The notes under the pieces were generated by a model. The model searched no databases. It had not been told where the DNA came from and saw nothing but the letters and a program-made list of their open reading frames with translations. A program made the position numbers and the translations under genes. Shown in pieces: positions 21,839 through 33,356 of a stretch of DNA of 64,000 nt. The stretch is from Galaxea fascicularis (lineage: Eukaryota; Cnidaria; Anthozoa; Scleractinia; Euphylliidae): positions 16,949,495 to 17,013,494 of the forward strand of contig OX419344.1 in the NCBI GenBank assembly GCA_948470475.1, in the 5' to 3' direction. Every line of letters starts with the position of its first letter. Position 1 is the first letter of the stretch.

Positions 21839-22600
21839 TTAATTTGTTTTAATCATTTTGGTGAAATCTAGACAAAGTAGGAGGCGGTGAGAGTTAAATT
21901 CTGACAAACTAGGCGGCGATTTTCGCCGGTTGCCGGCTTCTAATGAAACCCCTGGTGTTGTATGAAGGAATCGAGCTGGACTTGACAAATGTTTCAGCGA
22001 TAGCTTCTGGAGCAGAGTCATTTAAAACATCATACATAGACTGTAAGATAGCTTCAAAGTAAAGCAGATGAATGGGTAATATTTTTGAAGAAATAAAAAA
22101 AGGAATAGCATGAGTTCTTGGATTTAGAAAATGCATGATACGTAGTGCACGTTTTTGTAGCAACAATAATTTGTTAAGATGGGCTTTTGCGGCTTGGCCC
22201 CAAGCAGTCAAACCATATGTAAAGTAGGGAAGGATGAGGGAAAAATATATACTTCTTAAAGTACAGAAATGAAGGGAAGTGTCTTAGACAAGCTATTACT
22301 CCAACAATTTTACTAATCTTCACGGCGATATAGTCTACGTGATATTCCCGGGACAAATGATTGTCAATCAGAACACCTAAGTACATAATATATTCCTTAC
22401 ATTCCAGATCTGACGATATGCTGGTGCTGTTGTCTATTACTTTTAGTTTAATCTCATAATTTAGCGATCGCGTACCCTTCGGTGACCAGTTTAAACCGCT
22501 TTTTGTGCCATGTCTGATTCCGATTTTATGCAAGATTTCCGCACAGCCCCATACAGTAATCATGGATTCATTTTGTTACTCAAACTGTACACGTTTTTGG
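21839..22600 (-). pseudogene. LINE reverse transcriptase, C-terminal half
   Basis: Minus-strand blocks in order: SLNYEIKLKVID (about 22470), YLGVLIDNHLSREYHVD (about 22385-22335), KISKIVGVIACLRHF, PYFTYGLTAWGQAAKAHLNK (about 22230-22170), LLLQKRALRIMHF, and a C-terminal part with LLYFEAILQSMYDVLND and SIPSYNTRGF (about 22070-21950). This is the usual order after the catalytic core: 'YLGV.ID', 'LPYL.YG...WG', 'LQK.A.R'. A frameshift separates two open parts near 22190, and the catalytic YADD block is missing. The opposite orientation to the cassettes and a broken frame mark it as an inserted, dead, 5'-truncated copy. Confidence 0.8.
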
Positions 22601-22664
22601 AACAGGGTTAGTGTGACAGTGTTGCATGTATAGCTAATGTATGAATATGGAAATCTTTCCCAAT

Positions 22665-23225
22665 TTCTTTTTTATTTGACTTAAAAAGGTGCAAAATCTA
22701 TCATGCTAGAATTGGAACCCTACAATTTTCCCTTCCAAACCTTATTTGAAAATTTAGCCTCAGACATGACAACGTTGACAACAGAACGTCTTTACCTCCC
22801 TGCCCTGCCAACTCATGAAATACTTGTGCGAACTGTATTCTATACACATAATTGCGTGTTTGCATGTTTCCCGAAGACTTCCCAAGCAAACACGAGTGAA
22901 CTATTCCATACAAAAAGTAAACAATTTTGGTAATTTTAATCCATGGGTTATCGTACGCACTGTGCGCAGAAAAAAGACATTGCGTTGCCATTTCAGTGTT
23001 TTTTATCAAATACTTCAAACGCTCAACAAGTTCATGAGACAGGATTTGAATCACGTGTAATTACTGAGCTCCTGATCGAGGTAGAAACAGAATATTTTAA
23101 GGAACCTGCCCTGAATATTTCGAGTGTTGTCGGTATTAGTTCTCGCACTTCATGCATACTGTTTCCATAAACGCATACTGATCAGTATCCTGTCCTCTTG
23201 ACCTGAACTGCACATTCAGGATATG
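22665..23225 (+). repeat. Diverged LRR-cassette segment
   Basis: ATCATGCTAGAATTGGAA, AACTCATGAAATACTTGTG, GAGTGAACTA and CATACTGATCAGTATCCTGT align in order with 10490-10965 of cassette 1, with many substitutions and small indels. It is the left part of the unit that carries LRR exon 3, separated from 20260-20570 by the LINE insertion. Confidence 0.7.
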
Positions 23226-23586
23226 GTAAAATCCCTCCTCTGATTATGTTGTTTCCAAAGGTAAATCTATTTCTTAGAATTGTCGGTCTTATCGTTTGAG
23301 CAAAACTAGTGTCCGTGTCTGTAATTTGACTTCCAAAGCACTTGCGTTTGCTCGCTTTTAATACATAAAAAACTGGCGTAATCAATAAGGGCCCCAGGAC
23401 AGATAATGGTTTTGGTGGAAAAAACAAACAAACAACAACAACAACAGCAACAACAAGGGGTGTAAAACGCGGTTGTCGTAAGTCACACTCAGTACTGTCG
23501 CTTCTATAAGTTAGCGCGCCTTAGTTAATGCCGGTGACCAGAACTAAACGTTTAGGTAACAGCATGTTATGATTGATTGTTGGTAG
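23226..23586. other. Cassette 3 intron-like sequence
   Basis: No gene is recognised. A short (CAA)n run (23428-23456) is present. From about 23461 the sequence again parallels the stretch before LRR exons, including ACAGCATGTTATGATTGATT just upstream of the acceptor. Confidence 0.5.
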
Positions 23587-23658
23587 GACCCTGAGCAGCA
23601 ACCATCTGGAACACCTGCCCCGTGGAGTCTTTGATAACAATACAAGGCTGCAATGGCT
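23587..23658 (+). CDS. LRR exon 3 (one 24-residue leucine-rich repeat, diverged)
   Basis: Acceptor TTGTTGGTAG, donor GTAAGT, 72 nt, phase 2/2. The translation starts TLSSNHLEHLPRGVFDNN, then TRLQW and Leu across the junction. The structural positions (Leu, Asn, Leu, Leu-Pro, Gly-Val-Phe, Leu) are all kept while many exposed positions differ from exons 1, 2 and 4-9. The surrounding non-coding sequence has diverged and been interrupted, yet the exon keeps its frame and both splice sites. That favours a functional exon over neutral repeat DNA. Confidence 0.8.
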
Positions 23659-24624
23659 GTAAGTGCAACTATTCTTCAGTTTTGCATGTGTTCCGAACTG
23701 ACGTTGATTCCTATTGTTTCTGTCCAGTTGGGAGCAGATAGAGATAGAAAGTGCACTTAAAGAACTCGAGTATCAGTATTATAAGGAAACTACCTAGCGG
23801 GCGTATAGGATATCTTCCAATTATCCATTAAGGGGCAGAAAAGAAAGGCTTGACAGTCTCTCTTTTCAGATCTATTGTCAACATCCGTGGCTTCATGTGA
23901 AAAGAAGCAGATGACATGACTTGGCTCAGTATTGTCCCACAAAAAATGCATGTTTTTTTTCCCGTAATGATTCCAACCTAAAGACTTTGTAATGATTGAT
24001 GGAGGTACTAGTAAAGAGAGTTCTAAAACGGCTGGAATTGTGTTCGACCTAGTTTTAATCTTAGGACACCCAATGAGAAAAACGTCTTGTGAGGTAGGAT
24101 GTCAGCTACATGACTGATTTGATTATGCAGGTTAATTACTATTTATAGCCGAGGATATGTAGTTTTAAGTGAGATTTGTACAAAATTAGCATTTTCCGCC
24201 TACACGATTTCCTTTTAGGTTGGAGTTTATGAACAGTTCATATCTATATTCTTAGCAAATCGTAATACTTTTCTTCTTTCCTTTCCCCGACACTCTATTC
24301 TCAAAATGGGCCCAACTTTAAGGCTTCTTAATGATTGACTGACACCATTAGAAAAGAAAGTTCTAAAACACCTGGAATTGTCTTACACCTAGTTTAAAAA
24401 ACTCCAGGTATAAATAGTTTTATCACTCTATACCTACTAAGGGGCTGAGAACGAATCCAAACGTTATTGAGAATCTTTCATTGAACTAAAAACAGGTTTC
24501 CTCTTACGAAACGACATTTTAAAATTAGTAGTTTTGGAGTGTTTAACCAGCAGTTAAACATCACAAAGTTACCATAGAAGAATCTCTCCAGTCTCTCTTA
24601 GAAAGTGCGTCCGCCCAATCATAC
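23659..24624. other. Non-coding; cassette remnant and a short direct repeat
   Basis: The sequence up to about 23800 follows the cassette layout downstream of an LRR exon. TTCTAAAACGGCTGGAATTG (24021) and TTCTAAAACACCTGGAATTG (24361), each followed by a CCTAGTTT motif, form a direct repeat with a period of about 340 bp. No gene is seen. Confidence 0.45.
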
Positions 24625-24780
24625 AATAGACAATATTCGTATTCTCGGTATTGAAATGGATCTAACATGAAGGGGAGGCTCTTGCGGGGTAATACATTTC
24701 CATGTGAAAAGACCCCCCTGCAAGAGCCTCCACTTCATGCTAAATCCAGTTCTATACCGAGAATATGAATATTATCTATT
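24625..24780. mobile_element. Foldback MITE (~156 bp)
   Basis: The two halves are inverse complements over about 65 bp with a few mismatches: AATAGACAATATTCGTATTC ... GGAGGCTCTTGC on the left against GCAAGAGCCTCC ... GAATATGAATATTATCTATT on the right. About 25 nt of loop separates them. It could fold into a long hairpin. No coding capacity. Confidence 0.7.
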
Positions 24781-25249
24781 AAAAGCGCAGGAGGTTAGCA
24801 GCAGTTTTTTGGCATGTGGGTGTACCTGTTGAAATCAGAATTTCTCAAAGAAAACAAACTTGGATTTTCTTGACACTACAACACGTATGACGTATGATGT
24901 ATGACGAAAGTTTATTTTCTGCACTTACCAGAAGTGAATAGTGAAACGATAAACGAAAATAATCAACAAATCCTGGAGAATATTGGATATGGCCTGAGAG
25001 TAACGCCATAACCCACTTTAATGATGGTGAACAAACTGAACATAACTACAGCAAACTTAAACTACATGTAAGCGCGCCAGGGTGGCCAGAAAAAACCTGA
25101 CCCAAAAAATCCCGAAGGGAAAAAAGGACAGGAAATCTGGGATGGGCCAGGCACAACTTATGTCCCCCGCCAGGACTCAATATAAATAAATTACTCAAAA
25201 TGACAAAAACAGCAACGCGAAAATCCTATAAGGATAATATACGAATATC
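24781..25249. other. Non-coding, probably retroelement 3' end
   Basis: No gene is recognised. GTATGAC-like short repeats occur at 24889-24905. The A+T-rich part after 25080 adjoins the DIRS-like element and may be its terminal region. Confidence 0.35.
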
Positions 25250-26403
25250 ATAAACAATTAAATTGAAAGTGTCTTAGACAAGGCTAAACACTCCTTAAGA
25301 CCATGCTTAATATACCTATGCTTAGTGGATTCGGACCTCCAACCAGCATGGATATCAGTTTAACAAATCGCCAGCTATTTTCCTACAAGCCGGATTGGAA
25401 GCCGCACCAGACTTCATACTGTGCGTACCGTACTTAGAAATATCGCTAACAAATGGCTTAATGTGCTTCTTGAATTCCTCCCTTAAAGTGGAAACAGAAA
25501 CACCCAAACTAGAATGAAAATACACCTTAGACTTGGCTTTTACAATTCTGCGAACTAATGGGAACGCCGAGGAAGACTGAGGCAAAAGCTTAATCAACCG
25601 CTCGGTCACAGCTACAGGACAAGTAACCTTGCCGGTTCTAGCGAGAAAGGCAGTGTGGCCTTCCCTATGCTGGTCGTTCTTGCGCTGCGGCACATAAACT
25701 GACATATGATCACTATATATAGAGACATCACGAAGCGTTATATTCCTAAGATCGTCAATGCGAAAAAACCCTGCAAAACCAACCAAAAGAATAAATAAAA
25801 AACGAAGATCAGAAAGTAAAACGTTAGAGGCAAATTAGCAGCAATCGCCTGAACGGTATCAACCGACAGCGGCTCCTTGGGCTGAATAGGACGCGCAAGC
25901 CGTCGTTTGGCGCCTTCTAAAGCGAACTTCACCAAGGGATGACTAACAGGACAAGCCTCAATACCAGCCATAGCGTGGCCCCACTTAATAGCATAGACGG
26001 CAGATTATATAGAAGATACACCGATGTTATTCTCGGACGAACGTTTAGCTAGCTCAGATATAAACAATGCGATATGCAACGGCTTTCCTGGAATAACGGG
26101 AACACCGATCTTCGACAGAGCCCACTCACCCCACCGCAACCAGCCAGATTTGTACTTCAGCACCGTGGACGGAGCCCTAGCATCTAATTGCAGATCAATG
26201 AGGCCTGGAATTATATCACTCAGAGAAGAATCGGACAACGAGGCTGCTTCAAGCCAAATCCGGGAACGCGGCGCATCTGAAAGAAAAGAAAATATCGTGA
26301 AAATAAAAAAAAAATCCTGCGCTAATGACCAATCGCAACAAACATACCTATACAGGCAGCACAAACATGTGCGACGAGACCGAGTTGACCCGAAGAACGC
26401 CAA
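25250..26403 (-). pseudogene. Tyrosine recombinase of a DIRS-like retrotransposon (broken)
   Basis: DIRS elements integrate with a phage-type tyrosine recombinase. On the minus strand an N-terminal core-binding part is visible at about 26220-26010 (APSTVLKYKSGWLRWGEWAL, GKPLHIALFISELAKR). Then come AGIEACPVSHPLVKFALEGA (25970-25910) and the catalytic part GFAGFFRIDDLRNITL (about 25780-25735), with the first Arg of the active site. THSMKSGAAS (about 25420-25395) corresponds to the usual HSLRSG box, with Lys at the second Arg position. A one-base frameshift near 25355 follows, and in the shifted frame DIHAGWRSESTKHRYIKH (about 25350-25300) holds the expected catalytic Tyr. Frameshifts near 25750 and 26000 also break it. 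Confidence 0.8.
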
Positions 26404-26462
26404 ATAAGGCGCAAACTATGCCAAATCAGGCTCAAAACACTATCCGTGACAGTACCAAAAAC

Positions 26463-27260
26463 TCACCCAAAATCCACACGCAAAGCCAACATTCTGAATT
26501 TCGGGCAACCGTGAAAAACGGATGGGTGAGACCTATAGATCTGCCTCTGACCTGGGCCCTCCAAAATAAGATCATTTATAGCGGGAAGCACAAAAACCTC
26601 CATGACGAATGACTGAAACTGGGAAGATCCATCACAAAGAAGAGGCCAAAAATAGACCGACCGCCGTTTAGGAAAAATCAAAGTCCCACGGAGCAAGCCG
26701 TGAGAACTTGAACGGCGCCCACGATGAGACCAACCGGAGGACAAACCCAGTTATTCTCCCCAGTCCAATCCTGCACTAAGGCGTCGACACCGCTGCAACC
26801 AGGAGAAGCAAACTTAGAATTAAAACGCGTAAGCTGAGCGTTATAATAAGAAGCGAAGCGATCAATCGTGTGGAGACGCCATTTGGCATCCACAAGCCGA
26901 AACACGGAGGGATTAACTTGCCAATCGTCCTTATCAACGAACCGGCTTAAAAGATCGGCCCTGTCGTTAAGCGACCTTGGAATCCACTGCGCTTCCAAGA
27001 CAATACCATGAGAAAAACAAAAACGAGAAATGCTGAGAGCCACCGACTGAAGATGGACCTTAGAGCTACCAACGGAAACAATCCTGGCAGCACTCTGGTT
27101 GACGGTAAAAATTTTAACCCTCCTGTGCTTGAGGTGCTCAATAAAAGAAAGCAAGACACAAAAAATAGCTTTCAGCTCGCGAAAAGTAGAACTCTAGAAA
27201 TCAGACGACTTAGAACAAAAAGAACTCAAGTGGCCGAACTCTTGCACTATAAAAACAAAC
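26463..27260 (-). pseudogene. RNase H region of the DIRS-like retrotransposon (broken)
   Basis: Upstream of the recombinase on the same strand, a frame at 27154-26678 reads LKHRRVKIFTVNQSAARIVS (RNase H-like 'TDNQ' block with D replaced by V), HGIVLEAQWIPRSLNDRADL with LSR (the 'WIPR..N..AD.LSR' block typical of DIRS and Ty3-like RNase H), DDWQVNPSVF, then HTIDRFAS with RFNSKFASPGCSGVDAL. A shifted frame continues to 26463 with KRRSVYFWPLLCDGSSQFQS and ILEGPGQ. Domain order RNase H then tyrosine recombinase identifies a DIRS-like element. The reverse transcriptase is not visible beyond 27260, so the 5' part is lost. Confidence 0.75.
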
Positions 27261-28160
27261 AAATATGATCGATTGGGCTGAATGACTGGAAAGGGGAAAA
27301 GAAAGAGCAATAAAATAAAACGAAACGAAACCGTGGGTTGTAGGCGTTCACAGACCCGAAGGATGAATATGAATGAACACGACACTTATATAACCGTATG
27401 CAAAATACTTAACACCACTTAAATGCCGAGGCACATACAGACACCACAATACACCTAATTAACCAAATAAGAACGTGCAGAAAACAAATATCTGCTAAAC
27501 TGCGTACCGCAGATATTTTAGCATTCCCATCGATTTTCGAGCTACAGCTGTTACCATAGCAACTGTAAGGTAAGAGGGCTCATTTCATAAACGCTCGATT
27601 ATCTCGAAATCCGGTCAGACACTTCATCACAGCTTGCAGGCCAAACGAGAAAAAAATCTGCCAGAGTGCTTTCAAGTAAATTGCAATTAAATATTTTGTT
27701 TTGTTCATTTCCCTATTTTTCTTCAAGATTTTAAAGAAATATGAAACTTTTACACCATGTTTTCTCGCTTTAAAAAGAATAATTCTCATTGTGGCAACAT
27801 AGAAATAAATAAATATCCAAGTTCTGGATCGTTTGCGTGTTGATGGAATACTATCAGATATTTTGACATTTTTTTCTTTGCTTTCTCGCAGAAAGTTTAT
27901 TTTCACATTTTGAAATTTTACGTAGTTACATTACTCCTTACAGACTAACTTACATGACATTGCTAACATGCTATGAACATACTAACATGTCTGACACAAA
28001 ATGATTACATAATACTTACTCACCGTACTTACTACTCTTCACTTACTTACATTGCTTACTTGCACACTAATTACAAGACACGAGAGTTACAGTACTAACT
28101 AATTATGCTATCTACGTGCATCATATTTTGAGTGTTGAGAAAGATGACGACATTAGAGAG
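27261..28160. other. No recognisable gene
   Basis: No gene is recognised. Repeated CTTACT/ACTTAC-type short motifs occur at 27940-28090. The open frame at 27580-27906 (-) has no motif. Confidence 0.4.
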
Positions 28161-28501
28161 CTTACCCAACTACGACGGCGACGGCAACGAGAACCTCATT
28201 TAAAAATATAACTTAGCGTTTTTAATTCCAACTTGTTTAACTTGGAAAATGCTGGCGAACTCTCCAGGAACGAAGTTCACGAACGACGTCAAAGTAAGGA
28301 AAAAGAGAGAAGATTTTGCCGTCATACGTTTACGTTCTCGAGAAAACCTAAACTTTGGTCATTCCATCACGTTGCTGTTTTGCACAGGAAGGTAAAGAAA
28401 TGTACCAAAATGTAAAACGCACGTGCAGAGCGATTGTTTTTCCTCATTGAGCCCATGGTTTTGTGGCGGTCTCGTTGCCGTAGTCGTCGTCGTTGCGTAA
28501 G
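28161..28501. mobile_element. MITE with GACGGCGACGGCAACGAGA-type inverted ends (~341 bp)
   Basis: The left end CTTACCCAACTACGACGGCG with ACGGCAACGAGAACC pairs with the right end GGTCTCGTTGCCGTAGTCGT with CGTCGTTGCGTAAG, with several mismatches. I associate this trinucleotide-rich end with a common cnidarian MITE. The interior has no transposase. Confidence 0.6.
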
Positions 28502-29061
28502 GACCCTATTGTCTCAGGTGATGTTGTTGAATCTGACACCAACTGATAATTCATTCAAAGATATATCGTATAATAAAACTGGTGAATTGAGTCGCTTTTT
28601 ACCTGTTCATGAACAACACCAAAAGGACCTATATGCTGTAAGCAGTTAGCTCTCTGGTTAAGAACCAATGTCTTGGCCTACTATTGAAGATCAGCCATTA
28701 AATGAATAACAAAAATTCCATATCTTCTTAATATGGCATTTCCTACACTGTTACCTAATTGTAAGCGAGACTCAACCAATAATCCATTGCCAAGAGATTT
28801 TTCGCTGAGATAGTTAATGGTAATTGGATTTACCGGGTTCCCAGAAATCCCAGGTTTTCTTACTGATTCTTACTGATTCAGAAAATAACAACAGTGGTAG
28901 CCTGCTTGCAGGCGGTAGTTTGTATACGCGCGAGACTTCGAAGCCCGGCTAAATCCGGTCGCTATATTGGACGGGTTAGTGGAAGATCTGGGACGAGTGA
29001 ATAAAGCGAGCGGAAAGGGGGGGGGGAGGGTAGTTGTCAAATTCACTTGTAGAAATCGCAG
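28502..29061. other. No recognisable gene
   Basis: Nothing is recognised except a G run at 29019-29030. The sequence leads into the broken gene at 29062. Confidence 0.4.
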
Positions 29062-30163
29062 ATGGAACGGGACGATGATACGCCAAAGAAAGCGGTAAAC
29101 AAGGCAAAATCAAGAGGAAATTTGGCAAACGAGGAATATGGAATTTGTAAAACCAGACTAGTCTTTCGATATCGGAAAACAAGTTACGTTTCAACGGAGA
29201 ACTTATTTTTCATCCCGAAAAGAAAAGAATACAGTGGCCCCGAGTTTCAGGATTTAGCGAACAAAAGTTTGTATGAGTTATCTTGCGAACTTGGTTGCAA
29301 CTTTACGCCTTCGTCTGTGTTATTAGACAGAGTTTGCAAGCCATATGGTCGCAATTTGCGAAGCACGTAGCGTTTTTTCAAATTACCCAAGTCGGTCGAG
29401 GACAAACCTAAAACTTACAACAATGGTAGTGAGTCACACACACAGTGCGAAGAAGCGACAAGATTTAAGAGGTAATTGTCTACGACGATCTCGCCAGAAA
29501 GAACACTCTCAAAAGTTGGCAGAAAATCAAGCACAACACAGAGGTCACTCGATTTCGGACAAAAAGAAAACAAAACCTCTCTTTTAGCGTACATAAATGT
29601 AGAGAAAACTTGTCAACAAGCAGGCCGCCACCGAGGTAAAAGTTGTTGTTGTTCATTCTAATGGAAACGCTGGAAAGCCGCAGCTCTTTCTCTAAAGAAT
29701 CAAAAACACAGATTGTAAATATCTTCAAAAAGAATTGGAGGACTGAAGCAAACGCAGTATTCAACAATCAGTAGATTACGCCAGAACTTTCAGAAACCTT
29801 ACGAAGAACCGACCCGTGGACGGAGAGTTGAACCCAGGAATATTGCAGAGATAACCGGAAATCGATGTTACTTACAAAAACGCCTGTCGGAGTTTCCCGA
29901 TTTTCCAGCAAAGAATTCGTTGAAGAATTCTCCCTCTCCTGCTCGTTTAGCACTGCTGGACTTAAAGGAGCTATTGGAGTATGAGACCGGAAACAATCGA
30001 AGATAACGTAAAGACCCTCAATAGTATGGCTCTATCTACAGCATCTGCAGCAAAAGCAAGAAACCAGAAGATGCCGGCGTTTCCTTACCGGATATCGACC
30101 ATTCTGTTTCACAGTGGAGTTAAAAGTGAAGATCAAGAGCGGCTTTGCAATCTAATGGGGTAG
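29062..30163 (+). pseudogene. Broken gene of unknown function, possibly from a coral-expanded family
   Basis: The frame at 29062-29367 is coding-like: MERDDDTPKKAVNKAKSRGN, then GICKTRLVFRYRKTSYVSTE, then FQDLANKSLYELSCELGCNF and LLDRVCKPYGRNLRS, followed by a stop. Further pieces lie in other frames: TTISPERTLSKVGRKSSTTQ (29480-29540), SRSSFSKESKTQIVNIFKKN (about 29675-29735), and RPETIEDNVKTLNSMALSTA then ARNQKMPAFPYRISTILFHS with GVKSEDQERLCNLMG (29984-30160). The last block resembles a conserved stretch in large uncharacterised protein families of corals that I believe include DUF6589-type proteins; this is from memory and uncertain. Multiple stops and frame changes show a pseudogene or decayed transposon gene. 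Confidence 0.5.
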
Positions 30164-31534
30164 GACATTTCTCAAAGTTTGAATATATTTATGGCAAGGA
30201 TGTGATAAAACACTGTATAGCTACCTTAGATGGTAGATAGCTACCTTTGTTTGCCGTATCATCGCTACTATAATATTAACATTCAGTACGGAAAAAGCCG
30301 AATGCAAGAACAAAACCTATGGAACAATTAATAGCAACCAAATATTGGACAAGAGACTCACCTGACTAAATGTTCACAATTTTAGAAGGCTATTTTACAA
30401 AATTAATAAGCAAATAACCGAACACATGTGAACTTAGTGATGAAGTTGAGAAGAACAACTTACGCATTCAAATGTTTTATAAACAAATAACTCGAGCCGA
30501 GCAGATAATTCACCCCATTTATTTAACAATTCGTCAAAGACTCGACGAGGAATTGTAATGAAGGCATTTTTCTGTTCATCCGCAAACACTCCCAAACAAT
30601 GATAATAATCTTCAAACTAGTCGATCGATGCTTTTAATGTTAGGCTACGCGTTACTAATGTGTAATATTTAGCGACACACGGCATAAAAAATAGCTACAA
30701 ATTCCAAAACCATATTCCGAGATATCAACTTCCCTGGAAGACAGTACACTCCTGTACCCGAAAAAAAAGGGATCAAAGGCAAACATTAAAAGTGCACTAA
30801 AAGGCACTTACGTTTTATAAAGGTGTAAAGATGTGGGATAAAGAGCGTGGTTTGAGGGTCATGTTAAAGCTATGATATGCAAGCAACAGGTTCCTGGTAT
30901 TCCTTTCCCTCCTTATGTCTCTTCATCCTACCCTGCGAGCCGAGCCTCGTTCGATCTTCCTCAGTTGCCAAAATCGGGCAATCGACAAAATGTTCTTTCC
31001 CAATGGTGTGCAGATTTTGCAATGATTGTGAGACCGTACTATAACAGACATTGTCACAAATTTTCTAAACTGAAGGTCGGGTGTGACACATGGCTGAGAA
31101 CTTCATATTCATAAAGAAAAAATATTGGCAGCGATGTTACTTTAAACAACTTTATATCATACTGAAACGTTTGAAAGACGATTCTGTTAAAACTTAACAG
31201 AGTCATTGAGATTGAATAAAAGTGCAGAAACATTTTTTGTTCTATTTTGAATGCATAAATCCCGCTTTCTGGTGATGCTGTAGGTCAATAAAGTTAGTTA
31301 TTAAATTGCGTTTACAACTGCGAGAATCAACCTTCATTTGATTTCATTTACACAGTTTATATATGATTTATTTTCAGATACATCATTCTCAAAATATCAT
31401 CGATAATCCACACATTGTAGACCGGTCTCGTATATACCCAGGGATTACAGAACTTTATTAAGCACTGGTTATATACATGTAATACTCTTGATGGGAAATC
31501 GCATAGCTATACCAAGGTATAGCTACACTGCTAT

Positions 31535-31708
31535 GGCATTGCTAAACTAAAGAATGACCCAGGTGTTTGTCAACTCTTTAAGACTGCCTCGCAGATAATT
31601 CGTAAAGATGTACATGATACAGGTACAACACAACTTGACCAGGATATTAAAGCAGGCAATAAAGCTGCTGACACAGCTCGTCAGTATGATGATTGCTTGT
31701 TATTTTAA
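31535..31708 (+). pseudogene. 57-codon ORF fragment repeated in every array unit
   Basis: A stop-bounded frame without a start Met reads GIAKLKNDPGVCQLFKTASQ, then IIRKDVHDTGTTQLDQDIKA, then GNKAADTARQYDDCLLF and a stop. It recurs with almost no change in each unit (about 34941, 38338, 41729, 45120 and 48508). The composition is protein-like. An in-frame stop lies just upstream, so it is either a short exon or the C-terminal relic of a captured gene or transposon ORF. I do not recognise the family. Confidence 0.35.
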
Positions 31709-32379
31709 CTATTAATCAAATCCCACCAAAAGACGAATAAATATAGGAACACAAGTGCATCCATGTCAGAAATGTTACAAAGACGACTCTGATTCAGAAA
31801 GAGATAATAATATCTTAAAGTGCATATGAAGTAAAAAAGTATGTTCGCTTATTTAAAAGACCTTCAAAAGTGAGCAAGAATGGCATTTCCTGTTCTTTTA
31901 AGATATTCTTTTATTCCCGACTTTTTAAGTTTTAAATTGAAAATTGATGACGTCACAAATGGTTAAAGCAAGAGCGTAAATATTTGAGCGAAGCAATGCA
32001 ACTTGACTCCAGTAATGTACGTCAAGAAAGACACAGGACGACACTCCCTGTGCCGTTATTTTGCAAACGTTCTGCTTCTTGATCTGTTTCCTTCAGCATT
32101 CACTGTCCCAGGGGTTTTTGTCTCAATGTTGTTCACCGAAAAGACGTAAGGTATTATGGGATCACGTGAGTTTCAAGTAGGACCATCTGTCACCCCTCAT
32201 GAGGTCAAAAATGGAGTTATATGCCTCTTGACAAACAAGGCCTCGAGCCCAGAGTGTTACCATGACAACATCTCAGTGGGTATCATATTGCATCTTACCT
32301 GACTTACATTACTGGTCCCAAGTTTGAAGAAAAAAATATCGGCTTACGTGTTTATATGGACTATTTACATTTCCTTATA

Positions 32380-32969
32380 CAGTCAACTCTCTCGTAAGCG
32401 ACCACCCTTGGTGCACGACAAAGTGGTCGCTTACGGGAGGTGGTCGCTTACGGGAAAGATCAACAAAATAACTCTAACACTGGATTGATCATTTAATTAC
32501 ATAAACATATTACCTAATCAGCTAAAATTAGGCAAATAGAAACTAATTTATTTGATTTTTTTCACATGCAACAAGTTTCGGGAAAAGTAGAGTGGAGTGT
32601 ACAGTACTTGTCAATGTGTCTCATGTTAATTAAAATCACCTGAAATTTAAACCGATCGAACAAAACCTAGGAAAACAACGGGGTAGCGTCATTAAGAATT
32701 GAACTTCTGTCACTTCTGAGTAGTGATTTACTAACGATTATACGTGATTATGTTGGGTGGTCGCTTACCAGAAACAGAAAACAAAAGAATGTGTCAAATT
32801 TCTGGCCTAAAAAGTGGTCGCGGTCGCTTTAGAAATTTGAGTGGTGGTCGCTTACGAGAGAGCTCTGGGAACAGGATTTAACTGAGAGACACAAAACGGT
32901 TGTTTGCCAAGTGGTCGCTTACAGGAGGTGGTCGCTTACGAGAAGTGGTCACTATGAGAGAGTTGACTG
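32380..32969. mobile_element. TA-flanked MITE, copy in unit 1
   Basis: The ends CAGTCAACTCTCTCGTAAGC and GAGAGAGTTGACTG are inverse complements, and TA flanks both sides. This fits a Tc1/mariner-type target. The interior repeats GTGGTCGCTTACG several times in both halves. At 590 bp it has no transposase and depends on another element. The same element at the same place in six units shows that it inserted before the tandem amplification. Confidence 0.75.
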
Positions 32970-33290
32970 TAATTTTTTTTACAAAAGTGAGAACTCAATG
33001 CGGGAGAAATTTAAACCATAGTTTGAAGGAAAACATGATTATCGTAAGTGAGTAACTTACAACCTCTTAGCTTTAGTGAGTTGAGTCATTTTTATTCTTG
33101 ATATCGATTGAACGGATGTCTTAACTACAAAGCGGCCAGGATCGATACAAGTTTTGAGAAAAATAAAGATTACGAGCCTGTGAGACGCAATAGTCGTAAA
33201 TTTCACTTAGAACTGTCGCTTTTGTCAGTTTGCAAGCTTTACTTAGTAACGAAGGTTTGTGAACAGCATGTTTTGATTGATCGTTAATAG

Positions 33291-33356
33291 GCACCTGGGT
33301 AACAACCAGCTGAAAGACCTGCAACCAGGAGTCTTCAATAAAGAGCTGACGGAGCT
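33291..33356 (+). CDS. LRR exon 4 (22-residue leucine-rich repeat)
   Basis: Acceptor TTGATCGTTAATAG, donor GTAAGT, phase 2/2. It is 66 nt, two codons shorter than exons 1-3, but still a multiple of three. The translation starts HLGNNQLKDLQPGVFNKE, then LTE and Leu across the junction. The missing residues lie in the variable loop after GVF (DHNTGL-type in exon 1), so the LRR core is intact but shorter than the 24-residue class. Exons 5, 6, 7 and 9 have the same sequence. Confidence 0.8.

Noticed and set aside
31949..31956. TGACGTCA as a regulatory CRE site in every unit
   Set aside because: It is a single 8-bp match multiplied by duplication; no promoter evidence is near it.
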